Shown here piece after piece: positions 35,085 through 43,471 of a DNA stretch of 64,000 bases. A program made the translations under genes and the position numbers. This DNA is from an uncultured Rhodanobacteraceae bacterium. GTDB taxonomy: Bacteria > Pseudomonadota > Gammaproteobacteria > Xanthomonadales > SZUA-5. The stretch spans positions 71,616 through 135,615 of the forward strand of contig CALEZI010000127.1 of the NCBI GenBank assembly GCA_937928755.1. Direction: 5' to 3'. The first letter of the stretch is position 1, and every line of letters begins with the position of its first letter. Under the pieces are notes generated by a model, which ran no database searches, had not been told where the DNA came from, and saw only the letters and a program-made list of their open reading frames with translations.

Positions 35085-35098
35085 TTGATCGTGATCAA
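35085..35098. promoter_or_regulatory. Perfect FNR/ANR box in front of the hydrogenase operon
   Basis: TTGATCGTGATCAA is an exact TTGAT-N4-ATCAA palindrome. It lies 87 bases before hybO (plus strand) and 110 bases before the divergent cytochrome c/hupE operon. Position suits activation of hybO from a start point near 35130. This implies induction when oxygen is low. Confidence 0.78.
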
Positions 35099-35178
35099 CA
35101 TCGGCTTGGTCAGCACGAGCACCATGCGAGGCGCTGGCGCGGAATGCATGGCCATGACATAGCTCGGGAGTGGGCGCG

Positions 35179-36366
35179 ATGATCATCGATGCAAAGCAAC
35201 GGACGACCCTGGACGCATGGCTGAAGGATGCGCTGTCAGACGCCCAGGCGGATCAACCGATCGCCTTGCTCGGCGGCATCAGTCGCCGCCAGATGCTGAA
35301 GTTCTGCGCCGGCGTGGCGGCGACCATGGGTTTGAGTCAGGCTGCCGGTGTGCGCATGGCATTGGCGGCGGAGAACCCGAAACGTCCACCGGTGATCTGG
35401 CTGCACGGTCAGGAGTGCACCGGGTGCACCGAGTCCTTGTTGCGTTCGTATCACCCGACGCTGGAGTCGTTGATCCTCGATGTGATCTCGCTGGATTACC
35501 ACGAGACCTTGTGCGTGGGCGCCGGCAAGCAGGCGCTCGACTACAAGCACAAGATCATGGACGAGTACCGCGGCAAGTACATCCTGGTCACCGAGGGCGG
35601 CACGCCGATGGCTGACGGTGGGATCTACTGCAAGGTGGGCGGAAAGACCCAGGTGGAGTTGGTTCGCGAGGCTGCCGAGGGTGCGGCGGCGGTCATAGCG
35701 ATCGGTTCGTGCGCAGCTTGGGGCGGCGTGCAGTCGGCCTACCCGAATCCGACTGGCGCGGTCGGCACCCAGGAGGTGATTCCGGGCAAGACGGTGATCA
35801 ACGTGCCGGGCTGCCCACCGAATCCGTACAACTTCCTGTCCACGGTGCTGCACATCCTGACCTTCGGCGAACCGCCAGCGCTGGACGAGCACAATCGACC
35901 GAAGTTCGCCTACGGCCGCCTGATCCACGAGAACTGCGAGCGCCGCCCGCACTTCGACGCCGGTCGTTTTGCGCTGGAGTTCGGCGACGCCGGCCATCGC
36001 CAGGGCTTCTGCCTGTACAAGATCGGCTGCAAGGGACCGGAGACCTACGCCAACTGCCCGTCCATCGGCTTCGGCGACGTCGGCGAGGGCAACTGGCCGG
36101 TCGGCATCGGCGCGCCGTGCTTCGGCTGCACCGAAAAGGGCGTCGGCTTCAGCAAGCCGATTCACGCGCTCGCCGACCTGGTATCGCAGACCCCGCCGTC
36201 GGTGTATCCGGCGGTTGACGGCGCGCGCGGGCAGGGCGCCAGTCCGGGTGCTGCGGCATTGGTCGGTGGCGTGGTCGGGGTAGCGCTCGGTGCGGGCGCG
36301 ATGTTCGTCAAGGACATGGCGCGGGAACGCGATCAAGCCGAGAAGCAGTCCGCGCGGGAGGTGTGA
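35179..36366 (+). CDS. hybO: [NiFe]-hydrogenase small subunit (HybO-like)
   Basis: 395 residues. A Tat signal, SRRQMLKFC (twin Arg 36-37), precedes the electron-transfer subunit with the proximal cluster motif HGQECTGCTES (Cys80, Cys83), IGSCAAWGG, NVPGCPPNP, and the C-terminal cluster region IGCKGPETYANCP and GAPCFGCTEKG. A C-terminal helix (about 360-380, AALVGGVVGVALGAGAMF) anchors it. It carries electrons from the NiFe centre to HybA/HybB. The ATG at 35179 has GGGAG 8 bases upstream; a GTG at 35170 is an alternative. First gene of hybOABC. Confidence 0.94.
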   Translation: MIIDAKQRTTLDAWLKDALSDAQADQPIALLGGISRRQMLKFCAGVAATMGLSQAAGVRMALAAENPKRPPVIWLHGQECTGCTESLLRSYHPTLESLILDVISLDYHETLCVGAGKQALDYKHKIMDEYRGKYILVTEGGTPMADGGIYCKVGGKTQVELVREAAEGAAAVIAIGSCAAWGGVQSAYPNPTGAVGTQEVIPGKTVINVPGCPPNPYNFLSTVLHILTFGEPPALDEHNRPKFAYGRLIHENCERRPHFDAGRFALEFGDAGHRQGFCLYKIGCKGPETYANCPSIGFGDVGEGNWPVGIGAPCFGCTEKGVGFSKPIHALADLVSQTPPSVYPAVDGARGQGASPGAAALVGGVVGVALGAGAMFVKDMARERDQAEKQSAREV

Positions 36367-36367
36367 A

Positions 36368-37387
36368 ATGACGCTCTCTCGTCGACAATTCCTGACCGGC
36401 GCGGGCGCCGGGGCAGCAACGGCGGCATGTCTGGTCTCAGCCCCGGCGCAGGCGATCTCGCGTGAACCGAAACAGATGCCCGAGGGTGCACTCGGGATGC
36501 TGTTCGACTCGACGCTGTGCATTGGCTGCCAGGCTTGCGTGTCGGCCTGCCGCGCCGCCAACGGCGTTGAACTGGGCGCAGTACCGGCACCGCTGGCCGA
36601 CTGGAATGCCGCCAACACCTGGGCCGTGGCTGACGACCTCGATGGCGTCACGCTGAACGTGATCAAGGTTTATCGCAACGGTGACGCCTCGGTGAAGGAC
36701 CGCGAAACCAACGGCTTTGCATTCATCAAGCGTAACTGCCTGCATTGCGTCGACGCCAGTTGCGTCTCGGTGTGTCCGGTCAGCGCGATGATCAAGGACC
36801 CGGTCACCGGCATCGTCACCCACGATGCCAGTGCCTGCCTCGGCTGCCGCTACTGTTCCTACGGCTGTCCATTCGGCGTGCCGCAGTTCGACCTCAACAA
36901 CACCTTCGGGCAGATCAACAAATGCGAGATGTGCGCGCACCTGCAGGCGCAGGGCGGCATCCCGGCCTGCTGCGATGTCTGTCCCACCGGGGCGTCGCTG
37001 TTTGGCCCGGTGGCGTTGTTGCAGGCCGAGGCCGAAGCGCGACTTGCGGCAGAGCCGGGTTCGTTGCATCAATTCCCGCGTGGCGACATCCGCGCCGATC
37101 GGCCGCTGCACGAAGCGCCGATTCCGATCTACCAGAAGCATGTTTACGGCGAGACTGAGGTCGGCGGCACCCAGGTGCGTTATCTGAGCGCGGTGCCGTT
37201 CGAAAAGCTCGGTCTGCCCCAACTCGGACCCGATGCGCCGGTGCGCTTCGTCGAGGGGTTGCAGCACAAGCTCTACAACTACCTGCTGGCGCCGGCGCTT
37301 GCGCTGTTCGGCCTGGCCTGGGCGGTGCGTCGCAACAAACCCGGCATCGATGCGCAGGACCAGGCTCGCCACGGGAAGGAGAACTGA
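36368..37387 (+). CDS. hybA: Hydrogenase-linked 4Fe-4S ferredoxin-type subunit (HybA)
   Basis: 339 residues. A Tat signal, SRRQFLTGAGA, is followed by four cysteine clusters: CIGCQACVSAC, CLHCVDASCVSVC, CLGCRYCSYGC and CEMCAHL...CCDVC. A C-terminal membrane helix lies near residues 305-322. It passes electrons between the small subunit and HybB. It starts one base after the hybO stop and ends one base before hybB, so translation is coupled. Confidence 0.93.
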   Translation: MTLSRRQFLTGAGAGAATAACLVSAPAQAISREPKQMPEGALGMLFDSTLCIGCQACVSACRAANGVELGAVPAPLADWNAANTWAVADDLDGVTLNVIKVYRNGDASVKDRETNGFAFIKRNCLHCVDASCVSVCPVSAMIKDPVTGIVTHDASACLGCRYCSYGCPFGVPQFDLNNTFGQINKCEMCAHLQAQGGIPACCDVCPTGASLFGPVALLQAEAEARLAAEPGSLHQFPRGDIRADRPLHEAPIPIYQKHVYGETEVGGTQVRYLSAVPFEKLGLPQLGPDAPVRFVEGLQHKLYNYLLAPALALFGLAWAVRRNKPGIDAQDQARHGKEN

Positions 37388-37388
37388 G

Positions 37389-38546
37389 ATGTCAGGTCAT
37401 CCGGAACGACTGCGCGGGGTATCGCTGTTCACGCCGTTCAGCATGGTGCTGGGCCTGCTGGTGCTGATCGCCGGCGTGTTTTTGCTGAAGCGTTTCGTCT
37501 ATGGCCTCGGCGATGTCAGCAACCTGAGCCCCGGTTATCCGTGGGGTTTGTGGGTCACCTGGGATCTGATCATCGGCAGTTCGCTCGGTTGCGGCGGTTT
37601 TGCCATGGCCATGCTGATCTACGTGTTCAACAAGGGCCATTACCATCCGCTGATGCGACCGGCGCTGGTGAGCAGCCTGTTCGGCTACGTGCTGGCCGGC
37701 TCCGCGGCGGTCATCGACATGGGTCGCTGGTGGCAGTTCTACAACCTGCTGCTGCCATGGCACTGGAACTTCAGCTCGGTGATGCTGGAAACCGGCTTGT
37801 GCGTTTCCGCCTACACGATGCTGTTGTTCGTCGAGAACTCGCCGATGGTGCTGGAGCGCTTTGGCCTGGAGAAATGGCGTCAGCGCATTGCCAGCGTGAT
37901 GTGGCTGATCATCTCGATCGGCATCCTGTTGCCGTTCATGCACCAGTCCTCGCTGGGTTCGATCCTGCTGGTGGTCGGCCACAAGCTGTCCCCGCTGTAC
38001 CTGACGCCGTGGCTGCCGCTGCTGTTCGTCAGTTCCGTGCTGGCGATGGGCTACGCGCTGGTGGTGTTCGAAGCCACCGTGGTCACCAGGAGCTTCCGCC
38101 TGGCTTCCGAGCATCACATGCTGTCGCGGCTGTCGACCGTGATCGGCTGGATTCTGGCGGCATGGCTGCTGCTGCGTTGGGCGGACCTGCTCTGGCGTGA
38201 CGCCCTCGGCGACGCGCTGGTCATGACGCCGCTGGCGGCGAGCTTCTGGTTCGAAAACGCGCTGGCGCTGTTCGCGGCGATTGCCTTCCTGTCGCCTGCG
38301 GCGCGGCGCGATGAGGTCTGGACCTTCCTCGCTGCGGTGGCGCTGCTGCTGTTCGCCATCGTCTACCGCTTCAATGCCTATCTGGTTGCCTACACGCCAG
38401 CGGTCGACGGTTACCAGTACTTCCCGTCGGTGCAGGAGATTCTGGTGACGCTGGGCATGATCGCGTTCGAGATTCTCGCTTACGTGGTCGTCATCAAGCT
38501 GTTTCCCGTGCTGCACTCGCCAGTGCGGCAAGCTGCGCACGCCTGA
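37389..38546 (+). CDS. hybB: Hydrogenase membrane subunit of the NrfD/HybB family
   Basis: 385 residues with about ten membrane helices, matching HybB in length and in WGLWVTWDLIIGSSLGCGGFA and HQSSLGSILLVVGHKL. It lacks heme ligands typical of cytochrome b and is the quinone-reactive subunit in Hyb-type hydrogenases. Its presence shows that this hydrogenase exchanges electrons with the membrane quinone pool. Confidence 0.93.
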   Translation: MSGHPERLRGVSLFTPFSMVLGLLVLIAGVFLLKRFVYGLGDVSNLSPGYPWGLWVTWDLIIGSSLGCGGFAMAMLIYVFNKGHYHPLMRPALVSSLFGYVLAGSAAVIDMGRWWQFYNLLLPWHWNFSSVMLETGLCVSAYTMLLFVENSPMVLERFGLEKWRQRIASVMWLIISIGILLPFMHQSSLGSILLVVGHKLSPLYLTPWLPLLFVSSVLAMGYALVVFEATVVTRSFRLASEHHMLSRLSTVIGWILAAWLLLRWADLLWRDALGDALVMTPLAASFWFENALALFAAIAFLSPAARRDEVWTFLAAVALLLFAIVYRFNAYLVAYTPAVDGYQYFPSVQEILVTLGMIAFEILAYVVVIKLFPVLHSPVRQAAHA

Positions 38547-38560
38547 TATCGGAGAATCCC

Positions 38561-40267
38561 ATGACGCGTGTCGTGATCGATCCCATCACCCGCATCGAAG
38601 GCCATCTGCGCGTCGATGTCGAGGTCGACAACGGGCGGGTGAGCAAGGCCTGGTCGTCCGGTCAGATGTGGCGCGGCATCGAACTGATCCTGCGGGGACG
38701 CGATCCGCGCGATGCCTGGGTGTTCGCCCAGCGCATCTGCGGCGTGTGCACCACGGTGCACGCGGTGGCCTCGGTGCGCGCGGTGGAGAACGCACTGCAA
38801 CTGCCGGTGCCGCTGAACGCGCAGTACATCCGCAACATGATCATCACCGCGCACGGTATCCACGATCACTTGGTGCACTTCTATCACCTGGCGGCACTCG
38901 ACTGGGTCGATATCGTTTCGTCGTTGAGCGGCGATCCGGGCGGCGCGGCGACGCTGGCGCAGTCACTGTCGGAGTACAAGGGCAATTCGAAACAGCAGAT
39001 GCAGGCAGCGCGCGATCGCCTGAGCAACTTTGTCGGCAGCGGCCAGCTCGGTGTGTACGCCTCCGGCTATTGGGGCCATCCGGCGATGAAGCTGCCGCCG
39101 GACGCCAACCTGATGGCCGCCGCGCACTACCTGCAGGCGCTGGAAGTGCAGCGCAGCGCCAACAAGATTGTCGCCATCCTCGGCTCGAAAACACCGCATA
39201 TCCAGAACCTGGCGGTTGGCGGCGTCGCCAATCCGATCAACCCCGACAGCCAGTCGACGCTGACGCTGGAACGGCTGTACGCGGTCAAGGCGCTGATCGA
39301 CGAACTCGGCGATTTCGTGCACAACGCGATGATGTCCGACGTCGCAGCAGTGGGCGCGCTGTATGCCGAGTGGACCGGCTACGGCAAGGGCATCACGAAC
39401 TACCTGTCGGTGCCGGATCTGCCGCTGGATGAACTGGGCACGAAGTTCGAGCTGCCGGGTGGCCATATTCCCGACGGGGATCTCGGCAAGTTCCGCGCGA
39501 TCGGCACGTACCAGGACGCGTTCTTCCGTGACGGCGTCAAGGAGGAAATCGGTCACTCCTGGTACAAGTACGCGGGCGATTCGCCGGCGCTGCATCCGTG
39601 GGACGGCCAGACCGAGCCGAACTACACGGACTTCCAGGACGACGGCAAATATTCGTGGATCAAGGCGCCGACCTTCCACGGCGAGCGCGTGCAGGTCGGC
39701 CCGCTGGCCAATGTCCTGGCGATGGCGGCGGCAGGGCACGAGTCGACGACGAAACATCTGAACAAGCTGCTGGCACAGGCCAGCGCGGTGGCCGGCTCGC
39801 AGATTCCGGTGAGTGCGCTGCATTCGACCATCGGCCGCATTGCCGCGCGCGCGGTGCGCTGCGCGGTGCTGCACGACAGCCTGGTCAACCAGTGGAACCT
39901 GCTGATGGCGAACATCGCCAAACGCGATTTCGATACCTACAACCGCCCGACCTTCCCCAAGGGCGAAATCCGCGGCTTCGGCTTCCACGAAGCGCCGCGC
40001 GGCGTGCTGTCGCACTGGGTGGTGATCGACAACGGCAAGATCAAGAACTACCAGGCGGTGGTGCCGTCGACCTGGAACGCGGGTCCGCGCGACGACCAGG
40101 GCCGGCCGGGGCCGTACGAAGCGGCGTTGCTCGACAACCCGGTCGCCGATCCGGAACTGCCGCTGGAGGTGTTGCGCACCGTGCACAGTTTCGATCCGTG
40201 CATCGCCTGCGCCATCCACATGACCGATCCGCAACGGCGGCCGATCGTGCAGGTCAAGGCGTTCTAG
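38561..40267 (+). CDS. hybC: [NiFe]-hydrogenase large (catalytic) subunit
   Basis: 568 residues. Nickel ligands are in the N-terminal motif RICGVCTTVH (Cys60, Cys63) and the C-terminal motif DPCIACAIH (Cys547, Cys550, His553). A 15-residue tail after His553 is the peptide removed by the maturation protease. It catalyses H2 = 2H+ + 2e- in the periplasm after Tat export with HybO. The GGAG ribosome site lies about 6 bases before the ATG. The TAG stop is the first part of a 165-bp inverted-repeat element. Confidence 0.96.
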   Translation: MTRVVIDPITRIEGHLRVDVEVDNGRVSKAWSSGQMWRGIELILRGRDPRDAWVFAQRICGVCTTVHAVASVRAVENALQLPVPLNAQYIRNMIITAHGIHDHLVHFYHLAALDWVDIVSSLSGDPGGAATLAQSLSEYKGNSKQQMQAARDRLSNFVGSGQLGVYASGYWGHPAMKLPPDANLMAAAHYLQALEVQRSANKIVAILGSKTPHIQNLAVGGVANPINPDSQSTLTLERLYAVKALIDELGDFVHNAMMSDVAAVGALYAEWTGYGKGITNYLSVPDLPLDELGTKFELPGGHIPDGDLGKFRAIGTYQDAFFRDGVKEEIGHSWYKYAGDSPALHPWDGQTEPNYTDFQDDGKYSWIKAPTFHGERVQVGPLANVLAMAAAGHESTTKHLNKLLAQASAVAGSQIPVSALHSTIGRIAARAVRCAVLHDSLVNQWNLLMANIAKRDFDTYNRPTFPKGEIRGFGFHEAPRGVLSHWVVIDNGKIKNYQAVVPSTWNAGPRDDQGRPGPYEAALLDNPVADPELPLEVLRTVHSFDPCIACAIHMTDPQRRPIVQVKAF

Positions 40268-40428
40268 TGTGGTTTGCCATTAATTCGTTGAATAATTTCC
40301 GCGCCTTTTGACCCGAATGCGTCGTTGTTCGTCGTCGCCATAGCCCTGCTATGACTCCTCCTCTCGCCTAGCCTCGAGCCAAAATGCATCGGAAATTTCT
40401 TCAGCCAATTAATGGCAAACCACACTAG
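40264..40428. mobile_element. 165-bp MITE-like inverted repeat between hybC and hybD
   Basis: Ends are perfect 22-base inverted repeats starting CTAGTGTGGTTTGCCATT. The inner parts continue as an imperfect hairpin (GAATAATTTCCG against CGGAAATTTCTTC, and TTTTGACCCGAATGC against its diverged partner near 40372-40390). No transposase is encoded. The left CTAG end overlaps the hybC stop codon. Insertion splits the otherwise tight hyb operon by 176 bases. Confidence 0.8.
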
Positions 40429-40443
40429 CGGAGCACCACACTG

Positions 40444-40932
40444 ATGGACATCCTTGTGCTCGGTATCGGCAACATCCTGCTCGAAGACGAGGGCATCGGC
40501 GTGCATGTCGTCGAGCGTCTGCAGTCGCGATACCTGCTACCGGGCAACGTCACAGTGCTGGATGGCGGCACCTCCGGGATGACCCTGCTGGATGACATTG
40601 CCGCATGTCAGCATCTATTGATCGTCGACTGCGCCCGGCTCGACGGGCCTGCGGGCACCGTGCACGAATTTCACGGCAACGCCGTGCCGGCGTTTTTCCA
40701 GCAGCGGATCTCGCCGCATCAGATCGGGCTGTCCGATCTGCTGGCGGCAGCCGCGCTGCTCGATGCACTGCCGGCCGAGCTCTCGCTGGTCGCCATCGAG
40801 CCGGAGAGTATCGAACTGGGCATGAGCATGACCGCCACCGGCGAGCGTGCCTGCGAAGACGCGTTGCAGCGGGTGATAACACGGCTGCGCGCTCTCGGCG
40901 CCGCGCCGCAACCGCTGGCGGCAACCGCCTGA
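40444..40932 (+). CDS. hybD: Hydrogenase maturation endopeptidase (HybD/HyaD family)
   Basis: 162 residues beginning MDILVLGIGNILLEDEGIGVHVVE, with the acidic nickel-sensing residue in the LLEDEGIG loop, then LDGGTSGM and VDCARLDG. It removes the C-terminal tail of the large subunit once nickel is inserted. The stop TGA overlaps the hypC ATG. Confidence 0.94.
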   Translation: MDILVLGIGNILLEDEGIGVHVVERLQSRYLLPGNVTVLDGGTSGMTLLDDIAACQHLLIVDCARLDGPAGTVHEFHGNAVPAFFQQRISPHQIGLSDLLAAAALLDALPAELSLVAIEPESIELGMSMTATGERACEDALQRVITRLRALGAAPQPLAATA

Positions 40933-41171
40933 TGTGCCTCACCACGCCAGAGCGGGTGGTCGAACTCGGCCCCGGTTTCGCGGTGATCGAGCGCGAGGGT
41001 CAGCGCCTGCCGATCCTGCTGCACCTGCTCGACGAGCCGGTCGCGGTGGGCGATTGGCTGGCCGTCCAGGCGCAGCGACATGCGGTGGCGAGGCTGAGTG
41101 TCGAGGAAGCTGACGAGTTGATTGGACTGTATGGCCAGATCGTAGGTCACGTTGCCCAAAGGGCTACGTGA
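40932..41171 (+). CDS. hypC: Hydrogenase assembly chaperone HypC
   Basis: 79 residues starting MCLTTPERVVEL; Cys2 after the initiator is the iron-ligand carrier residue of HypC. The core ends near the YGQIV segment. The last residues (GHVAQRAT) are encoded by a REP palindrome (41142-41172), so the tail is acquired and probably not functional. It normally works with HypD, which is absent from this window. Confidence 0.93.
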   Translation: MCLTTPERVVELGPGFAVIEREGQRLPILLHLLDEPVAVGDWLAVQAQRHAVARLSVEEADELIGLYGQIVGHVAQRAT

Positions 41172-41215
41172 CTCGAAGCCGAATGTCACGTAGCCCTCCG
41201 GGCAACGTGACCTAC
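41142..41215. repeat. REPIN family 1 overlapping the 3' end of hypC
   Basis: Two inverted REPs, 41142-41172 and 41185-41215, begin and end with GTAGGTCACG / CGTGACCTAC. The left half is translated as part of HypC. Confidence 0.9.
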
Positions 41216-41256
41216 TTCCTTCCTCCGAAGGATTCACAACGAACGTTAACGGGCCG

Positions 41257-41742
41257 ATGAACGATCACCTCGCCGACCTGCGCATCTCCCGCCTCGCGGT
41301 GCATTTTCGCGAGATCGGCGACGCGCAGATGCGCGAACTTCCGTTCTACAACGCCAGTCTCGAGGTCGAAGCCTTCGACTTCTCGCGGTTCGGCGACGAC
41401 CAGCTGATCGGCGTGCTGATCACGCCGTGGTTCATGAATCTGGTGCTCCTGCCGCTCGATTACGTTGCCGTTGACGCCAATCGCTATGGCAAATCGCGCA
41501 GCTTCGCACTGCCCGGTGGCGGAATCGAGTTCCGCTACGGTGGCGACGAGGTCGTTGGCTCGTTCTGGGCGCATTCCTTGCACTCGCCGATGCACAAGTT
41601 CGCCTCGCAAACGCATGCGCGCAGCGAAGCGCGAATACGGCTGGCCGAAGCGATGCAGAGCCCACAAACCAGGCCGGCGGTGCCAAGCCCGGGCCGACGG
41701 GCGTTCCTGACCGGCGGCGGTTCGTCCGACGGGCGGCGATAA
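41257..41742 (+). CDS. hybE: HybE/HupJ-type hydrogenase assembly chaperone
   Basis: 161 residues with the family pattern MRELPFYNASLEVEAFDF, GVLITPWFMNLVLLPLD and GSFWAHSLHSPMHKF. HybE/HupJ proteins hold the cofactor-containing precursor and prevent early Tat export. The C-terminus contains GRRAFLTGGG, a twin-Arg-like tail seen in this family. Located between hypC and hypA. Confidence 0.88.
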   Translation: MNDHLADLRISRLAVHFREIGDAQMRELPFYNASLEVEAFDFSRFGDDQLIGVLITPWFMNLVLLPLDYVAVDANRYGKSRSFALPGGGIEFRYGGDEVVGSFWAHSLHSPMHKFASQTHARSEARIRLAEAMQSPQTRPAVPSPGRRAFLTGGGSSDGRR

Positions 41743-41760
41743 GCAGTTCCGTCTCCTGCC

Positions 41761-41792
41761 TTCCTTTGCGTTCTTTGCGTCCTTTGCGGACA
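41761..41792. repeat. Half copy of palindromic element A
   Basis: Only the right arm, TTCCTTTGCGTTCTTTGCG followed by TCCTTTGCGGACA, is present. The tail continues to a GTGAGAG at 41825-41831, six bases before the hypA start. The left arm is lost or was replaced by hybE coding sequence. Confidence 0.75.
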
Positions 41793-41836
41793 ATCCTTTA
41801 GGTCAACGACTTGCTGTTGGGTTGGTGAGAGCCGCA

Positions 41837-42178
41837 ATGCATGAAATGTCGCTATGCCTGTCGATGATCGATCTGGTCAACGAGCGCGTCCGCGCCGAGG
41901 GCGCCACGCGCGTATTGCGCATCAAGCTGACCATCGGCGCGCTCGGCAACGTCGAGCCGCAGGCATTGGCGTTCTGTTTCGAGAGCGCCGCCCAGGGAAG
42001 TCCGCTGGAAGACGCGCAACTGGACATCGAGGTGCTGCCCGGCGTGGCCTGGTGCTTCGAATGCAACAAGAGCGTGCTGATCGAGCGCCGCGGCGACGAT
42101 TGCCCGTTTTGCAGTCGCGGCGCCCTGCGCATCGACGACGGCGACCAGTTGCAGGTCACCGAGATGGAGATCATGTGA
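41837..42178 (+). CDS. hypA: Hydrogenase nickel-incorporation protein HypA
   Basis: 113 residues starting MHEMSLC, where His2 binds nickel, with a zinc site made by CFECN and CPFCSR. It delivers nickel to the large-subunit precursor together with HypB. The ATG at 41837 is set by the required MHE start. Its ribosome site appears to be the GAGAG of a repeat-element end. Repeat-element copies bracket the gene on both sides. Confidence 0.95.
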   Translation: MHEMSLCLSMIDLVNERVRAEGATRVLRIKLTIGALGNVEPQALAFCFESAAQGSPLEDAQLDIEVLPGVAWCFECNKSVLIERRGDDCPFCSRGALRIDDGDQLQVTEMEIM

Positions 42179-42252
42179 CCACTGGAAACCGCGTCGCGTC
42201 TACCGCTGTGGTCACTCGTGCATCAAGGTTGGCGTCGATCGTGCGAAATGAT

Positions 42253-42387
42253 TTTTGTCCGCAAAGGACGCAAAGGACGCAAAGAAGGACCAGCGGAAAG
42301 TTGCCAGCTCAACGCCCTTGTCCGTCGCGCTCGAACAATTTGTCGATTTTGCTTTCCTTTGCGTCCTTTGCGTCCTTTGCGGACAAA
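42253..42387. repeat. Long palindromic element A, copy 3, between hypA and hupK
   Basis: Left arm TTTTGTCCGCAAAGGACG at 42253, right arm ending CCTTTGCGGACAAA at 42387, with about 80 bases between. A diverged head (GGTCACTCGTGCATCAA) lies at about 42208-42225. The 253-base gap contains no other feature. Confidence 0.85.
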
Positions 42388-42431
42388 TGCTCTTCCCCAG
42401 TTGCTTGCGCAGAATCGTTGGTTCGTGACTC

Positions 42432-43376
42432 ATGACGATCCAGATCGATGGCTGGCTCGGTGCGCGCGTGCGTTGTCGCGGTGTTGACATCGACGCGGTG
42501 GAATTGCAGTTGCATCGGCCGCTGCAGGTGCTGGCCGGCCTGAACGGCAGGTCCGTCGACGAGTGCCTGCGCCTGCTGCCGTTGTTGTTCCCCTTGTGCG
42601 GTACGGCGCATGCGCTGGCGGCGCTGCAAGCTGTCGAGGCGGCGCTGGGGGTCGAGCCGGAGCCCGCGCAGCGTTTGGCGCGGGCGACGCTGGCGACGGC
42701 GGATGCGATGGCGGCCCATGTGTGGCGAACCTGCATCGACTGGGCGCAGTTGCTGGAGCGTCCGGTCGACGCCGCGCAGGTCGCGCGGGCGCGCCGACTG
42801 GTCGGCCGGATTGCGCTCGCACTCTATCCCGATCAGGATTGGCGGCGCGTCGGCGGCGGGCGGCTGAATCCGAGTCTCGACGCGCTGTCTAACACACGCG
42901 CGGAACTTGCCCAGTTGCGTGGCGAGATCGACCTTGCTGCTGCGTTGTCGGCGACTCGCCGCGGTTTGCGCTCGGCGATGGCCGGCACGGGCGATGCGTG
43001 GCTGCCGCGAATGGACGCTTGCTTCGGTGGCATGGCCGAAGCCGCCGTGACCTGCTTCGACTCGCTCGATGCGCAGTTGTGCGCAGCGGCGGACTTGTAC
43101 GCAATGCCGAGAACGTTCGCCTCGTTGGCGGCGTTTTCGGGGCATGGTCTTGGCCGTGCTGAAACCGCCCGCGGCGAGTTACATTACCGGGTCGATATCG
43201 TTGCCGGCCACGTCGCTGCCTGCAGCATGATTGCGCCGACCGATCGTGCTTTTGCCGACCACGGTCCGGTGGCGCAGTTGCTGCAGGAACTCAAGCGCGC
43301 CGATCAGCCGCTGCTGGCCGTTCGCTGGATCCTCGCCGCCTTCGATCCCTGCATCGAGGTGCGCGTGGCGGCTTGA
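42432..43376 (+). CDS. hupK: HupK/HoxV-like hydrogenase accessory protein (degenerate large-subunit paralogue)
   Basis: 314 residues. The N-terminal FPLCGTAHALAALQAVE and the C-terminal AAFDPCIEVRVA are eroded forms of the large-subunit motifs RxCGxCxxxH and DPCxxCxxH, with only one Cys left in each. HupK/HoxV proteins are thought to act as scaffolds during assembly of the Fe(CN)2CO centre in oxygen-exposed cells. It lies between hypA and hypB. The assignment rests on these motif traces and on context. Confidence 0.78.
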   Translation: MTIQIDGWLGARVRCRGVDIDAVELQLHRPLQVLAGLNGRSVDECLRLLPLLFPLCGTAHALAALQAVEAALGVEPEPAQRLARATLATADAMAAHVWRTCIDWAQLLERPVDAAQVARARRLVGRIALALYPDQDWRRVGGGRLNPSLDALSNTRAELAQLRGEIDLAAALSATRRGLRSAMAGTGDAWLPRMDACFGGMAEAAVTCFDSLDAQLCAAADLYAMPRTFASLAAFSGHGLGRAETARGELHYRVDIVAGHVAACSMIAPTDRAFADHGPVAQLLQELKRADQPLLAVRWILAAFDPCIEVRVAA

Positions 43377-43471
43377 TCCCGCGCATGTCGGCGGGCCAGG
43401 GAGCGGGCGTAAACTGCGGCTGCCGGGTGGAGTTTTCTTCGCTCGGCGCAATGACCGTGGGAGGTGCTGCG

